Of a stretch of 64,000 nt of DNA, positions 50,371-60,414 are shown one piece after another (the first letter of the stretch is position 1; each line of letters opens with the position of its first letter). Under the pieces are notes generated by a model. It was given only the letters and a program-made list of their open reading frames with translations. It ran no database searches and was not told where the DNA came from. Source of the DNA: Croceibacterium xixiisoli (GTDB lineage: Bacteria > Pseudomonadota > Alphaproteobacteria > Sphingomonadales > Sphingomonadaceae); assembly GCF_009827305.1 (NCBI RefSeq), contig NZ_WTYJ01000002.1, forward strand, positions 248,001 to 312,000, in the 5' to 3' direction. Both the position numbers and the translations under genes were made by a program.

Positions 50371-52520
50371 GGATCGATATCCACGCTGACCCGCACGCCT
50401 TGCGGGAAATTCAGCGCACCCAGCCAGTCGCGGATTACCTGCTGCACCTCGGCGCTGCGGCGCGCATTCATCAGCAGGCGATAGCGATAACGACCACGCA
50501 GCAGCGACAGCGGCGCGGGTGCCGGGCCCAGGATCGCCACATCGGGCAGGCTGGGGCGCGTCGCACCTATCCGATTGGCCGCCTCGCGCGCTTCGTTTTC
50601 ATCCTCGCTCGAAATGATGATCGCGGCCCAGCGGCCGAAGGGCGGAGCCCCGGCATGGCGCCGCGCCTCGGTCTCTGCGCTGTAGAAGGCGTCACGATCC
50701 CCGGCGGCAAGCGCGGCGATCACCGGCGCATCGGGGTGGCGCGTCTGGATCAGCACCTCGCCCGGCTTGGCCCCGCGACCGGCCCGGCCGGCCACCTGCG
50801 CCACCTGCTGATAGGTGCGCTCCGCCGCGCGCAGATCGCCGCCTTCCAGGCTGAGATCGGCATCGACCACCCCCACCAGCGTCAGTTCGGGGAAGTGAAA
50901 TCCCTTGGTCACCAGCTGGGTGCCGACGATCACATCGATCTCGCCCGCTTCGGCCTGGGCAACGAATTCGGCGGCCTTTTCCGGCGTGTTGAGCGTGTCC
51001 GATGTCGCCACCACCACTCGCGCATCGGGCAGGATTTCGGCCACTTCGTCGGCGATCCGCTCCACCCCGGGGCCGCAGGCGACCATGCAGTCGCCTTCGC
51101 CGCAATCGGGGCAGGCCGGCGGCGGCTTGGTCTCATGGCCGCAATGATGACAGGCCAGCCGCTGCGACAATCGGTGTTCGACCAGCCAGGCGCTGCAATT
51201 GGGGCATTTGAAGCGATAGCCGCAATGGCGGCACAGCGTCAGCGGCGCATAGCCCCGGCGGTTGAGGAACAGCAGCGATTGTTCGCCCCGCTCCATCCGC
51301 GCGAACAGCGCCTTTACCAGCGTCGGCGCCAGCCAGCGGCCGCGTTCAGGCTTTTCCTCGGTCAGATTGACGGTGGCGATCGATGGCAGCGTGGCCCCGC
51401 CATATCTGCCCGGCAGCACCAGCCGGGTGTAGATCCCGCTTTCGGCCATCTGCAGGCTTTCCAGTGCCGGGGTGGCGCTGGCCAGGACCACGACGATCTT
51501 TTCGAACCGCGCGCGCATCACCGCCACATCGCGCGCGTTGTAACGCACGCCATCATCCTGTTTGAAGCTGATCTCATGCGCTTCATCGACGACGATCAGC
51601 CCCAGCCGCGCATAGGGCAGGAACAGCGCCGATCGCGCGCCCACCACCACCTGCGCGTCCCCGGCGGCGATCGCGCGCCAGGCACGGCGGCGCTCGGTCG
51701 ATTTCTGCGCGCTGTGCCACACGATCGGCGCCACGCCGAACCGCTCCTCGAACCGGCGTAGAAACGCCTCGGTCAGGGCGATTTCGGGCAGCAGCACCAG
51801 CACCTGCCGCCCATGATCGAGCGCATGGGCAACGGCTTCGAAATAGGTCTCGGTCTTGCCCGATCCGGTTACCCCATCCAGCAGGAAGGGGGCAAAGCGA
51901 TCCTCTTCCATCGCTGCGATGAAGCGGTCGGCTACACCCTGCTGATCGGCCGAGAGATCGGGCGGGGCGAAGCTGGCGCTGGCGCGGGGGTAGGGGCGAT
52001 CGCAATCGACCTGCACCGGTTCCAGCACCCCCTGTTGCAGCAGCCCCCGCAGCACGGCCTCGCTGACATCGGCCATTCCGGCCAGTTCGCGCATGGTCGC
52101 CTGTTCGCCCTCCAGCGCAGCAATCGCCTGTTCGCGGCGCGGGGTCATGCGTTCGGGCATGCCGCCGGACAGCCGATATTCAGTAACGGTGGAGGGGCCC
52201 TTCAACGCGCCGCCGCTCGACAGCACCATGCGCGCCACCGCCGCCATCGGGGCGCAATAATACTCCGCCGTCCATTCGATCAGCCGCCGCAACTGGGGCC
52301 GCAGCGGCGGCACCGGCAGCACGCCCAGCAGCGGGCGCAGCTTGGCATCGGGAACCGATTGCGCGGGCAGGCGATCCTCTTCCCAGACGATGCCGACAAT
52401 CTGCCGGGGCCCCAGCGGTGCGACGACCACGCTGCCGGGCTCCACTGTCATGCCATCCGGCACGCGATAATCGAGCGGACCGAGCGCGGCGTTGAATATG
52501 ATAAGTCGGACGCGGTTCAT
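50355..52520 (-). CDS. priA: Primosomal replication protein N' (PriA helicase)
   Basis: A 721-residue helicase that restarts stalled forks. N-terminal DNA-binding domain at 1-100, Walker A LLDGVTGSGKTETYFEA, DEAH box IVVDEAHEISFKQDDG, and the four zinc pairs (CRHCGYRFKCPNCS, ACHHCGHET, ACPDCGEGDC). The late motif GRAGRGAKPGEVLIQTRHP is also present. Complete. Confidence 0.96.
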   Translation of the reverse strand: MNRVRLIIFNAALGPLDYRVPDGMTVEPGSVVVAPLGPRQIVGIVWEEDRLPAQSVPDAKLRPLLGVLPVPPLRPQLRRLIEWTAEYYCAPMAAVARMVLSSGGALKGPSTVTEYRLSGGMPERMTPRREQAIAALEGEQATMRELAGMADVSEAVLRGLLQQGVLEPVQVDCDRPYPRASASFAPPDLSADQQGVADRFIAAMEEDRFAPFLLDGVTGSGKTETYFEAVAHALDHGRQVLVLLPEIALTEAFLRRFEERFGVAPIVWHSAQKSTERRRAWRAIAAGDAQVVVGARSALFLPYARLGLIVVDEAHEISFKQDDGVRYNARDVAVMRARFEKIVVVLASATPALESLQMAESGIYTRLVLPGRYGGATLPSIATVNLTEEKPERGRWLAPTLVKALFARMERGEQSLLFLNRRGYAPLTLCRHCGYRFKCPNCSAWLVEHRLSQRLACHHCGHETKPPPACPDCGEGDCMVACGPGVERIADEVAEILPDARVVVATSDTLNTPEKAAEFVAQAEAGEIDVIVGTQLVTKGFHFPELTLVGVVDADLSLEGGDLRAAERTYQQVAQVAGRAGRGAKPGEVLIQTRHPDAPVIAALAAGDRDAFYSAETEARRHAGAPPFGRWAAIIISSEDENEAREAANRIGATRPSLPDVAILGPAPAPLSLLRGRYRYRLLMNARRSAEVQQVIRDWLGALNFPQGVRVSVDIDPYSFV

Positions 52521-52597
52521 GGATGGGCCCTATATGGGCAATGGGCAATCGCCGGGGCAAGGACCACGCGCGCGATTGCAGAGGAAAGGATTTGCCG

Positions 52598-53317
52598 ATG
52601 ACTGCCAACAGCCTGCTTCTCAACGATGTAGCCGCCGAACCGGCCGTGCACCGCCGTGACTTTCTGGTCGGTGCGCTGGCCGCCGGTGGCGCGCTGGCGC
52701 TGCCCGGCTGTACCAGCATGGGCGGCTTCAGCCTGACCGAGGCGATCCGGCGCATGCTGGTGCTCTCGAGCGAGCGGGCCTTTGTGCGGCTGACGGCCGA
52801 TGGCGGGTTCTGGGACGAATCGGTGCGGCAACTGGGCCTGTCATCCTATCTGGGCGCGCGCGGCGATGTGCTGGGCAGCATCCTGACCTCCGCGCTGTTC
52901 AAATCGCGCATGGAAGGCGTGGTGGCCGATATCGCGGTCGATGCTTCCTATCGCGCGGCCCCGATCGTGACGGAGGCGGTTCGTTCTATCGGGGTCAGCA
53001 ATGCCCTGGCGCTGGTGCGCGGCGGGCCGACGGCGGCCACCAGCTTCTTGCGGCAGGAAATGGGCATGGCGCTGGTCAATGCCATGGTACCGGGCATGGG
53101 TGACGCGCTGCGGCTGGCGCAGGATCCGCTGATGGCGCAATTGCTGGCCGGGCTGACCGGGGTGGATACCGCCGGGCTGGTCAACAATTTCGCCGGCCGG
53201 GTGAATGATGCGATCTGGCAGGAAATCGGGCGGGAGGAATCGGCCATTCGCGCCAATCCCGCCGCTACGCGCGATCCCGTGCTGATCAGCGTGTTCGGGG
53301 CGTCCGGCGCGCTGTAG
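52598..53317 (+). CDS. DUF4197 family exported protein
   Basis: A 239-residue protein from ATG 52598 with GAGGAAAGG upstream. It has a twin-arginine leader ([20 protein letters not shown]) that also ends in a lipobox (LPGC). [39 protein letters not shown] and the [16 protein letters not shown] stretch match DUF4197. Helical and probably periplasmic; role unknown. Confidence 0.8.
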   Translation: MTANSLLLNDVAAEPAVHRRDFLVGALAAGGALALPGCTSMGGFSLTEAIRRMLVLSSERAFVRLTADGGFWDESVRQLGLSSYLGARGDVLGSILTSALFKSRMEGVVADIAVDASYRAAPIVTEAVRSIGVSNALALVRGGPTAATSFLRQEMGMALVNAMVPGMGDALRLAQDPLMAQLLAGLTGVDTAGLVNNFAGRVNDAIWQEIGREESAIRANPAATRDPVLISVFGASGAL

Positions 53318-53415
53318 GAAAGGCGCCGCCTGACCGCGCATGCTTGGCTCTGGCGGGGTTCGGTGCATATAGGGGGCAATTGCAAACACATTGCACCGGA
53401 GCATTCGGTAGTACC

Positions 53416-55236
53416 TTGGCAAGTGAGACCCCCCTTGATCGTTTCCGGCTGGCGCTTACCGGCGCCGCACGGGCCATTGCGCGTGAACCGGAACTGGAAC
53501 TGCACTGGACGGCCGATGCCCCGGCCCTGCAGGGCAATGCGCTGCGCGTGCCGATGCCGGGGCGTTCGCTGCCGGCCGAACAGGCGGGCGAGGCACGGGG
53601 ATTTGCTGACAGCTTTGCCCTCCGCCTGCGGCACCATAACGAGGGGCTGCACCGGCGCGGTGCCCCCACGGAACCTTCGGCACGCGCCTGTTATGATGCG
53701 ATCGAACAGGTCCGTTACGAGGCGATCGGCGAAAATGATTACGCCGGGATGCGCGCCAATCTGAAGACGGCAACCGAACTGCGCATGCGGGCGGACCCGA
53801 TCACCCGCGCCACGCGCTCGGAAGAGGTGCCGATGCCCTCCGCCCTGGCGCTGATGCTGCGCGAACAGCTGACCGGCCAGCCGATCCCGCTGGCGGCGCA
53901 GGCTGGCGTCGAAATGGTCCGCGAATTCATCGAAAGCCGCAGTGGAGATGATTTCGAACAGCTGGCGGCTTCGCTGCATGATCAGCGCGCTTTTCAGGCG
54001 CTCTCGCTCGATCTGTTGCGCCATCTGGAACTGGTCCAGAGCGAAGAAATCGACAAGCCAGGTGAAGATGAACCGGGTGAAGACCACCCCGGCGGTGACG
54101 AGGAAGAGGGCACCGACGAAGAGCAGAACAGCGGGGAGGAAACCCGCCAGGAACCTGTCGCGGGCGAACAGGGAGAAGGCGAAAGCGACGAAGACCAGTC
54201 GCAGGAAACCGAATCCGAAACAGAAATGACCGAAGGCGATCCGGGGGACGAGGGGGAAGAGGGCATGATGCCCGTGCGCCCCAACCGGCCCTGGACAGAT
54301 CTGCCCGAAAGCTTTGCCTACAACAGCTTCACGGAGGAATTCGACGAGGTCGTCGAGGCGCAGGAACTGTGCGATTACGAGGAACTCGATCGCCTGCGCG
54401 CCTATCTCGACAGCCAGCTGACCGGGCTGCAGGGCGTCGTCACCCGTCTGGCCAATCGCTTGCAGCGCCGCCTGATGGCACAGCAGAACCGCAGCTGGGA
54501 TTTCGACCAGGAAGAAGGGCTGCTGGATGCCGCGCGGCTGGCGCGCGTGGTGATCAGCCCCGGCCATTCGCTCAGCTACAAGCGCGAACAGGAACAGGAA
54601 TTCAAGGATACCGTCGTCACCCTGCTGATCGACAATTCCGGTTCCATGCGCGGCCGGCCGATCTCGATCGCCGCGATCAGCGCCGACATCATGGCCCGCA
54701 CGCTGGAACGCTGCGGAGTGAAGGTCGAAATCCTGGGCTTCACCACCCGTGCCTGGAAGGGCGGGCAGAGCCGGGAAAAATGGCTCGGCACGGGCAAGCC
54801 GGCCCAGCCGGGGCGGCTCAACGATCTGCGTCACATCATCTACAAGAAAGCCGACGAACCCATGCGCCGGGCGCGCAAGAACCTCGGCCTGATGATGCGC
54901 GAAGGACTGCTGAAGGAAAACATCGACGGCGAAGCCCTGCTGTGGGCCCATTCCCGTCTGCTCGCCCGGCCGGAAGACCGGCGGATCCTGATGGTGATTT
55001 CCGACGGCGCACCGGTCGATGATTCCACCCTGAGCGTCAACAGCGCCGGCTATCTCGAACAGCATCTGCGCAAGGTGATCGACTGGATCGAGAAGCAGTC
55101 ACCGGTGCAACTGGTGGCGATCGGGATCGGCCATGACGTGACCCGCTATTACAAGCGGGCAGTGACGATCATGGATGTCGAGCAGCTGGGCGGGACGATC
55201 ATCGAACAGCTGGCAGGATTGTTCGAGGTGGATTGA
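53416..55236 (+). CDS. cobT: Cobaltochelatase subunit CobT
   Basis: A 606-residue subunit of the aerobic cobalt chelatase that loads cobalt in cobalamin synthesis. The start is taken as TTG 53416 (ASETPLDRF). Long N-terminal helical region, then a strongly acidic middle ([16 protein letters not shown], around 215-280), then a C-terminal von Willebrand A domain with MIDAS motif [12 protein letters not shown] and ISDGAPVDD. cobS and cobN are not in the window, although CobS and CobT genes are often adjacent. Confidence 0.9.
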   Translation: MASETPLDRFRLALTGAARAIAREPELELHWTADAPALQGNALRVPMPGRSLPAEQAGEARGFADSFALRLRHHNEGLHRRGAPTEPSARACYDAIEQVRYEAIGENDYAGMRANLKTATELRMRADPITRATRSEEVPMPSALALMLREQLTGQPIPLAAQAGVEMVREFIESRSGDDFEQLAASLHDQRAFQALSLDLLRHLELVQSEEIDKPGEDEPGEDHPGGDEEEGTDEEQNSGEETRQEPVAGEQGEGESDEDQSQETESETEMTEGDPGDEGEEGMMPVRPNRPWTDLPESFAYNSFTEEFDEVVEAQELCDYEELDRLRAYLDSQLTGLQGVVTRLANRLQRRLMAQQNRSWDFDQEEGLLDAARLARVVISPGHSLSYKREQEQEFKDTVVTLLIDNSGSMRGRPISIAAISADIMARTLERCGVKVEILGFTTRAWKGGQSREKWLGTGKPAQPGRLNDLRHIIYKKADEPMRRARKNLGLMMREGLLKENIDGEALLWAHSRLLARPEDRRILMVISDGAPVDDSTLSVNSAGYLEQHLRKVIDWIEKQSPVQLVAIGIGHDVTRYYKRAVTIMDVEQLGGTIIEQLAGLFEVD

Positions 55237-55241
55237 TTGTG

Positions 55242-55270
55242 CCTGGAGCGCCACAGCGCGACGCTCCAGG
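55242..55270 (+). other. Hairpin after cobT
   Basis: CCTGGAGCG (55242-55250) pairs with CGCTCCAGG (55262-55270). There is no T-run; it lies between convergent genes and may end or protect the cobT transcript. Confidence 0.5.
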
Positions 55271-55299
55271 AAATTGGTCATGCTCATTGCGTCCGCAAA

Positions 55300-55605
55300 T
55301 CAGTCGGCCTTGGCTTCCGCGACCGATTCATTGTGCGCGCTGGCTTCCACTTCGGCTGTCTTCTGTTCGACCTTGTCGCCCAGTTCATCCGTCGCTGCCA
55401 ACGCGTCGTCGGCCACTTCGCCGGCCTTGGCAGCGGCTGTGTCGGCTGCGCTGCCGATGGCGTTGGCGGCTTCGGCGGCATTGGCTTCGATATCCTGTCC
55501 GGCAGATTCTGCGGCGGCAGAGGCCTGCTGTTCGGTTTGTTCGGAACAGGCGCCCAGCGCCAGGGCGATCGGGGCCATCAGCACCATGCTCAGCTGTTTA
55601 CGCAT
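55300..55605 (-). CDS. Small Ala/Glu-rich lipoprotein
   Basis: A 101-residue protein with signal peptide and lipobox ALGAC. The mature part is an alanine-rich amphipathic helix (AAEAANAIGSAADTAAAKAG, LGDKVEQKTAEVEASAH) like Lpp- or entericidin-type small envelope lipoproteins. No specific family. GC-rich, same style as neighbours. Confidence 0.7.
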   Translation of the reverse strand: MRKQLSMVLMAPIALALGACSEQTEQQASAAAESAGQDIEANAAEAANAIGSAADTAAAKAGEVADDALAATDELGDKVEQKTAEVEASAHNESVAEAKAD

Positions 55606-55691
55606 CGTCTTCCCTTTCGGACATTGTGGATCACCTGCCCCGAACGCAAGCCGAGGCGTTTGGTTTCCTGCCCTCCGACAGCGGTCATCGG

Positions 55692-56453
55692 TCAGAAGCG
55701 GTGGGTCACGCCAACCAGACCCATCGGACGCCAGCGATGCTTCACCATCGGGCTGTCGGCCGCCTTGTCGAACAATTGCGTCATCCCGGCCATCCCGACC
55801 AGGCTGAGCCGGCCGGACAGGCGATAATTGGCGGTCATGCTGGCGGTCATGTCCCGGAAACCGGCGGAGGTGTGGAATTCATCCAGACCAGATGCCTGCG
55901 CCTCCGCGGCGGTGATCCCGAAGTAACGGTCCATCGCCTTGTCGCTGGCCCAGCTGGTCGAAACCGAGGGGATCAGCATCAGCCGCTCGCCCGACCGGAT
56001 CGGATAGGACAGCGACAGATCGGCCACCGTGCCGGCGGTGCCGCCCAGGCTGCGCGTGGCGCTTATGCCGGCCGATATGCCGGCCAGCCGGGCAGAAGCA
56101 AACAGACGCGCCCCGGCTGCGTCGGCCAGCGTATCCAGCCCATCGGGCAAATCACCCCGGCGATAGCCGCGCACGAAGGTGACGCTGGCGCCCGTCTTCA
56201 GATCGGGCGTGTCGATCACATGCACGCCCACGCCATTGTTCATTCCCGCAAAGAAGCGGCCGATCTGCACATCGATGATCGGCGCGGGCAGCACGCGGTA
56301 ATCATCAGATCCCTGATAGCCGGGGGCGGCAATTACCCCGACCCCCAGGGTAACCCGATCGCTGTCCTGCGCCTGGGCACTGGTGGCACCGCAGGCCAGC
56401 AGAGCAGCGCCGGCAAGGGTGGCTTGGCGCAAGATTGCAGCGGGTCCGGGCAT
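55692..56453 (-). CDS. MipA/OmpV family outer-membrane protein
   Basis: A 253-residue protein with a signal peptide (ATLAGAALLACGATSAQAQ). GVIAAPGYQGSDDYRVLPAP is the MipA/OmpV start motif, and the rest is short amphipathic strands ending in a terminal Phe (GLVGVTHRF), as in outer-membrane barrels. Divergent from a TetR regulator 121 bp away, which probably controls it. Confidence 0.85.
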   Translation of the reverse strand: MPGPAAILRQATLAGAALLACGATSAQAQDSDRVTLGVGVIAAPGYQGSDDYRVLPAPIIDVQIGRFFAGMNNGVGVHVIDTPDLKTGASVTFVRGYRRGDLPDGLDTLADAAGARLFASARLAGISAGISATRSLGGTAGTVADLSLSYPIRSGERLMLIPSVSTSWASDKAMDRYFGITAAEAQASGLDEFHTSAGFRDMTASMTANYRLSGRLSLVGMAGMTQLFDKAADSPMVKHRWRPMGLVGVTHRF

Positions 56454-56475
56454 GGGGCATCCTGTCTGAGGTGAT

Positions 56476-56537
56476 AAACGACACTAATGAGTTTCCTTAT
56501 TCGCCGCGCTTGAAAAGGCAACTCGCAAGTTTACTTG
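56476..56537. promoter_or_regulatory. Candidate operators between mipA-like and tetR genes
   Basis: CAAGT-TT-ACTTG (56526-56537) is a perfect short palindrome, and AAAC-N11-GTTT (56476-56494) flanks ACTAATGAGT. Both lie in the 121-bp divergent gap, where a TetR repressor would bind. Which is used is unknown. Confidence 0.35.
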
Positions 56538-56574
56538 TGGCCGATCCATGACCTGCACCGGGAAGGAGGGAAGC

Positions 56575-57201
56575 ATGACCGAGCAGCGCCGCACTGGCCG
56601 CCCGACCCTGGCCGAGGCAGAGGCGATCCGGGATCGCGTGTTGGATGGCGCGTTGCAGCAGTTCAGCGAGAAGGGCTCTGCCGCCTCGATGGACGACATT
56701 GCCGCCGCCTGCGGGGTGAGCAAGCTGACGATCTATCGCCGCTTCGCCAGCAAGGAAGCGCTGTTGATCGCCGTGATCGATCGCAGCCTGGAACAGAATG
56801 CCGCGCGGTTTACCGCCTCGGCAGAAGATGGCCGGGCGCCGATGGACTGGCTCAAAGCCATGGCTCGGGCGAAATTCGATGAGGCCAACACAATGCGCGG
56901 CGCGCGCATGTTTCGGCTGGTGATGGAGGAGATCGTCAGCAACCCGGCCTTGGGCGATCGGGTGGAGGATTGGGACAGGGCGATCAATCAGCCGATGGCC
57001 GCCGCCATCCGCGCGGCGCAGGCCAGCGGAGAGATCATCGATGGGGACGCAGACGCGCTGGCGAACATGCTGCGCGATCTGCTGGATGGGCTGGCCAAGC
57101 GGATCCGTTTCCTGGACGTGCCCCCGCCGGATCAGGCGGAGGCGGACGCCTTCTTCGACCAGCGCTGGGCCTTTTTCGAACGGGCGGTGCAGCCGCGCTG
57201 A
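56575..57201 (+). CDS. TetR/AcrR family transcriptional regulator
   Basis: A 208-residue regulator from ATG 56575 (GGGAAGGAGGGAAGC upstream). The helix-turn-helix is in ASMDDIAAACGVSKLTIYRR, followed by FASKEALLIAVID. The C-terminal ligand domain is unassigned. It is divergent from the OmpV-like gene and its stop abuts that of the asparaginase gene. Confidence 0.87.
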   Translation: MTEQRRTGRPTLAEAEAIRDRVLDGALQQFSEKGSAASMDDIAAACGVSKLTIYRRFASKEALLIAVIDRSLEQNAARFTASAEDGRAPMDWLKAMARAKFDEANTMRGARMFRLVMEEIVSNPALGDRVEDWDRAINQPMAAAIRAAQASGEIIDGDADALANMLRDLLDGLAKRIRFLDVPPPDQAEADAFFDQRWAFFERAVQPR

Positions 57202-58206
57202 TTACAGCCGGTCGAATTCCGCCTGAATCTGCGCCCGATCGGTCACGCCATTGCCGATCAGCAATTGCAGCAGGATCCGGCTCTTGGCCGGGTTCAGCCC
57301 GCGCGCAGCAATGAAGCCGGCGGCATCGTCATCCACCTCCACATTGCGATCGACCAACCCGTCCCATACGCGGGTGGAACGGACCACGGGCAGGCCGGCC
57401 GCCGCCGCCTGCGCCAGCGCCTCCAGCATGGCGGCGGGCGCATTGCCCTGGCCCATGCCGGCCAGCACGATCCCCTGCGCCCCGCGGGTGGTCATGCCCG
57501 CCACATCGGCCCCATCCATGCCCGCGCCGGCCAGCAGCAGCGCCACGCGCGGCAGTTCGGCGGGCAGGGCATAGGCCGCACCATCGCCCGTCCGATCGGG
57601 CAGGCCGAACCAGTCGACCGCCACCGGGCTGACCGCGCCCAGCGCGCCATGCGGGAAGCCGTCAAACGCCTCCGCGCCCTGGGTGGCCCGCTTGCGCGCA
57701 TCGCGGGCGGCGAAGATCTTGTCCCCCATCACCAGCAGCACGCCACGCCCCACCGCGCCCGGATCGCGCGCGAGTTGCAGCGCATTGGCCAGATTGCGCA
57801 TGCCATCGGCGCCCAGCGCATCAGCCGGGCGCATCGCGCCGACCAGCACCACCGGCTTGCCGGCGGGCAGCGTCAGATCGAGCAGCAGCGCCGTCTCTTC
57901 CGCCGTGTCGGTGCCATGGGTGATCACCACCCCGGCCACCTGCGGATCAGCCAGCGCGGCCAGGCATTCATCATGCAGTGTGCGCCATTGCGGCAGGCCG
58001 ATATCCTGCGATCCGATGCTGGCGACATCGCGCCCCTCCACATCGTCGCCCAGGCCCAGGCTCCGCGCCTCCGCCAGCAAATCCGCCACGCCGATCTGCC
58101 CGGCGCGGTAGCCGGCGGCAGAGGTTGCCCGCCCGGCAATGGTGCCGCCTGTGGCGAGGATGCGGATACGACCGGAGGTGGGGTTCTGGGGGGAGGGTGC
58201 ATTCAT
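57202..58206 (-). CDS. L-asparaginase, bacterial type I/II fold
   Basis: A 334-residue enzyme from ATG 58206. RILATGGTIAGRATSAAGYR supplies the first catalytic Thr (TGGTI), and VVITHGTDTAEETALLLDLT the second (HGTDTxEET). Lys is in MRPADALGADGMRN region. No signal peptide, so probably cytosolic. It releases aspartate and ammonia from asparagine. Confidence 0.88.
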   Translation of the reverse strand: MNAPSPQNPTSGRIRILATGGTIAGRATSAAGYRAGQIGVADLLAEARSLGLGDDVEGRDVASIGSQDIGLPQWRTLHDECLAALADPQVAGVVITHGTDTAEETALLLDLTLPAGKPVVLVGAMRPADALGADGMRNLANALQLARDPGAVGRGVLLVMGDKIFAARDARKRATQGAEAFDGFPHGALGAVSPVAVDWFGLPDRTGDGAAYALPAELPRVALLLAGAGMDGADVAGMTTRGAQGIVLAGMGQGNAPAAMLEALAQAAAAGLPVVRSTRVWDGLVDRNVEVDDDAAGFIAARGLNPAKSRILLQLLIGNGVTDRAQIQAEFDRL

Positions 58207-58282
58207 GTCCCCGCGCATACACCGCCATGGCCACCCACGCCATGTCCCCTGCTTGACTCCGTTTGCTCGGCTGCATATCTGA

Positions 58283-58369
58283 CCGACAGAGGCCACGTCC
58301 TCACCCGCTTGCCCACCCATGGGTCTGTCGGAGATCATGTCCGGGACGGCCCGGCAAACCGCTCAAGAG
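58283..58369 (+). promoter_or_regulatory. Guanidine-II (mini-ykkC)-like leader of the SMR gene
   Basis: CCGGG-ACGG-CCCGG (58341-58354) is a perfect hairpin with an ACGR tetraloop, matching the conserved GGGACGRCCC core of guanidine-II riboswitch hairpins. It lies ten bases before the ribosome site AAGAGG (58364-58369) of an SMR exporter gene, the usual target. A second hairpin is expected upstream; GAGG-CCACGT-CCTC (58289-58302) sits within an outer stem (CCGACAGA with TCTGTCGG) but lacks a clean ACGR loop. So it may be a single-hairpin or degenerate form. Confidence 0.5.
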
Positions 58370-58376
58370 GTTTGTC

Positions 58377-58697
58377 ATGCCCTGGATCTATCTCGTCATC
58401 GCCGGCGTTCTCGAAGTCGTGTGGGCTTACACGATGAAGCAATCGCAAGGCTTCACGCGGGTCATCCCCAGCGTCATCACCATCATCACAATGGTGGCCA
58501 GTTTTGCCCTGCTGTCTCTGTCGATGAAGTCGCTGCCGCTCGGCACCGCCTATACCATCTGGACGGGTATCGGCGCCGTGGGTGCCTTTACCGTGGGGAT
58601 TGTGTTACTGGGTGAAACCGTCAGCATCATGCGCATCGGCGCGGCGGTGCTGATCGTCAGTGGCCTGCTGCTGATGAAGCTGTCTTCGCCGGGCTGA
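58377..58697 (+). CDS. Small multidrug resistance (SMR) exporter, SugE/Gdx-like
   Basis: A 106-residue, four-helix protein. [20 protein letters not shown] contains the essential membrane Glu (E13); [20 protein letters not shown] and the last helix are typical. [14 protein letters not shown] resembles SugE/Gdx guanidinium exporters more than EmrE. The guanidine-II-like hairpin upstream supports export of guanidinium or a similar cation. Confidence 0.87.
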   Translation: MPWIYLVIAGVLEVVWAYTMKQSQGFTRVIPSVITIITMVASFALLSLSMKSLPLGTAYTIWTGIGAVGAFTVGIVLLGETVSIMRIGAAVLIVSGLLLMKLSSPG

Positions 58698-58891
58698 TCC
58701 AGCCCTTCACGGCGCGCCGTTTTCCGGGCTCCTCAGCGGGACCCCTGTGCGTGCCTTCCTTCGCTGCCCTGCGCATGGCGCGCCCTATCTGCAGCGACAA
58801 TCCCCGTGGAGCTTCGTCTCCGCCCACTGAATGGCACCGCCACAGGCGGGCCTGTGTCCGGGGAAACCCGGCAAGACCAGGGAGTATGATC

Positions 58892-59350
58892 ATGTCGCCC
58901 ACCATCCCCGCAATCACCCCCGTTGCACTATTGGGGGCCGCGGCCCCGTTCGCGCAGTCCGGCCTCGACCTGGCCCAGACCGATCTGGCCCAATGGCTGC
59001 CGATCCTGATCTTCCTCGGCATTGCCGTGCTGCTGTCCGCCGGCTTCGTGTTCGCCCCCATCGTCGCCTCGCGCTTCACTGGCGCGCACCGCCCGGGTGA
59101 CGAAAAGCTGAGCGAATATGAATGCGGCTTCCCTGCGTTCGAGGCACCGCGCCGCGCCTTCGACGTGCGGTTCTATCTGGTCGCAATCCTGTTCATCATC
59201 TTCGATCTGGAGGTGGCGTTCCTCTTCCCATGGGCGGTGACGGTGTTCGATCTGGGCTGGCAGGCCTGGGGCGGAATGATCGTGTTCCTCACCGTCCTGA
59301 CCGTGGGTTTCCTCTACGAATGGAAAAAGGGCGCGCTGGAATGGGAATAG
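58892..59350 (+). CDS. nuoA: NADH-quinone oxidoreductase subunit A
   Basis: A 152-residue protein with three helices. [20 protein letters not shown] and [20 protein letters not shown] are the NuoA signatures, with the EVAF acidic site. The start ATG 58892 has GGGAG at 58880-58884. nuoB-N are not next to it: the following gene is a hemerythrin and the preceding one an SMR exporter, so this is an isolated nuoA, unlike the usual complex I operon. Confidence 0.9.
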   Translation: MSPTIPAITPVALLGAAAPFAQSGLDLAQTDLAQWLPILIFLGIAVLLSAGFVFAPIVASRFTGAHRPGDEKLSEYECGFPAFEAPRRAFDVRFYLVAILFIIFDLEVAFLFPWAVTVFDLGWQAWGGMIVFLTVLTVGFLYEWKKGALEWE

Positions 59351-59474
59351 GCCGCCCGTCCCGCCGCCGGAACCAGCCGTGCGTCGATCCATTTGTTGGG
59401 TGAAGCGCCCGCCCGGCGCCCCGCATGCAGCGGTGGAGCCGGCGGCGGGCGCCATGAGGCAAGGATCGGATATC

Positions 59475-60092
59475 ATGGGTAAAGCCGCCACGATCGAGAA
59501 AATTCCTGCAGACCGCGAACGCGCTGCCAAGGAAAGGGGCATCGCCGCCGCCCGCGCGATCGCGCCCGATCTGCCGGTCCGCATCGGCAGCACGCCAAAG
59601 ACCAAATTTCGCGGCGATCCGGACATTTTCGGGCGGCTGGTCGAAGATCACGATCGCCACCGGGCCCTGCTGTCCATGATCGAACAGACCCACGGCAAAT
59701 CGCCGGAGCGGGAGGCGCTGTTCACCGAACTGGTGCATGAACTCAAGGCGCATGCCGCGGCGGAGGAACAGGCACTGTGGTCCAGCGTGCTGCGCAATCC
59801 CGATACCACCGATTTTGCCCGCCATGCCGTGGCAGAACACAAGGAACTGGATGATCTGATGGCCGATCTGGCCGCGCGCGACATGGCGTCGCCCGGCTGG
59901 CTGCGCCGTTTCGCGGCGCTGAAAGACGATTATCTCCACCATATCGGGGAGGAGGAACAGGAACAGTTCGTCGCGGCGGAAGCGGCGCTGAGCGAAGCCG
60001 ATGCCCGTTACATGATGGACGTGTTCGAACGCCGCAAGAAGGCGGAAAAGGCAGAGGCAACAATCGAAAAGAAAATCAGTCACAAGCACTGA
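59475..60092 (+). CDS. Hemerythrin-domain protein
   Basis: A 205-residue protein from ATG 59475 (MGKAATIEKI). It contains the HHE pattern: EDHDRHRALLSMIE, HELKAHAAAEEQALW, AVAEHKELDDLM and YLHHIGEEEQEQF, giving the five His and two Glu of a di-iron site. Likely an oxygen- or stress-sensing or iron-storage protein in the cytoplasm. The tail is Lys-rich (KKAEKAEATIEKK). Confidence 0.85.
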   Translation: MGKAATIEKIPADRERAAKERGIAAARAIAPDLPVRIGSTPKTKFRGDPDIFGRLVEDHDRHRALLSMIEQTHGKSPEREALFTELVHELKAHAAAEEQALWSSVLRNPDTTDFARHAVAEHKELDDLMADLAARDMASPGWLRRFAALKDDYLHHIGEEEQEQFVAAEAALSEADARYMMDVFERRKKAEKAEATIEKKISHKH

Positions 60093-60414
60093 TGGCCCAG
60101 GGTGCGGCCGGGCACCCAGCATCTGGCGGAAGACCCCGGCGAATCAGTGCCTTCCGCCACGATGCGGCCAGCCAATCGAGTATTTGTGTATCGATTGTGT
60201 ATCGGTGGGCCGTGCATCACCTGCGACGTGCCGAGTAAATCCATGAAGTTGCACGGCTTTGTGTAACTGCAAATTTACAAGTTGCATTTGCGCATTGGAC
60301 GCGCATTTTCCCGCCCGGATGATCCGGCGTGACAGGCCGTTCTCCTTATCTTGCAATGGACGGAATTGGTGCCTGGGCGTGGGAACCCGGGCGTGATCGC
60401 AGGGGTTGCGCGCA
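60093..60414. other. Gene-free gap with short direct repeats
   Basis: Roughly 320 bases without a convincing gene. TTGTGTATCGAT and TTGTGTATCGGT (60184-60207) are tandem near-copies, and an AT-richer patch with AGTTGCA/TGCAAATTTACAAG lies at 60245-60290. It could hold promoters for the small zinc-ribbon gene; nothing else is seen. Confidence 0.35.
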
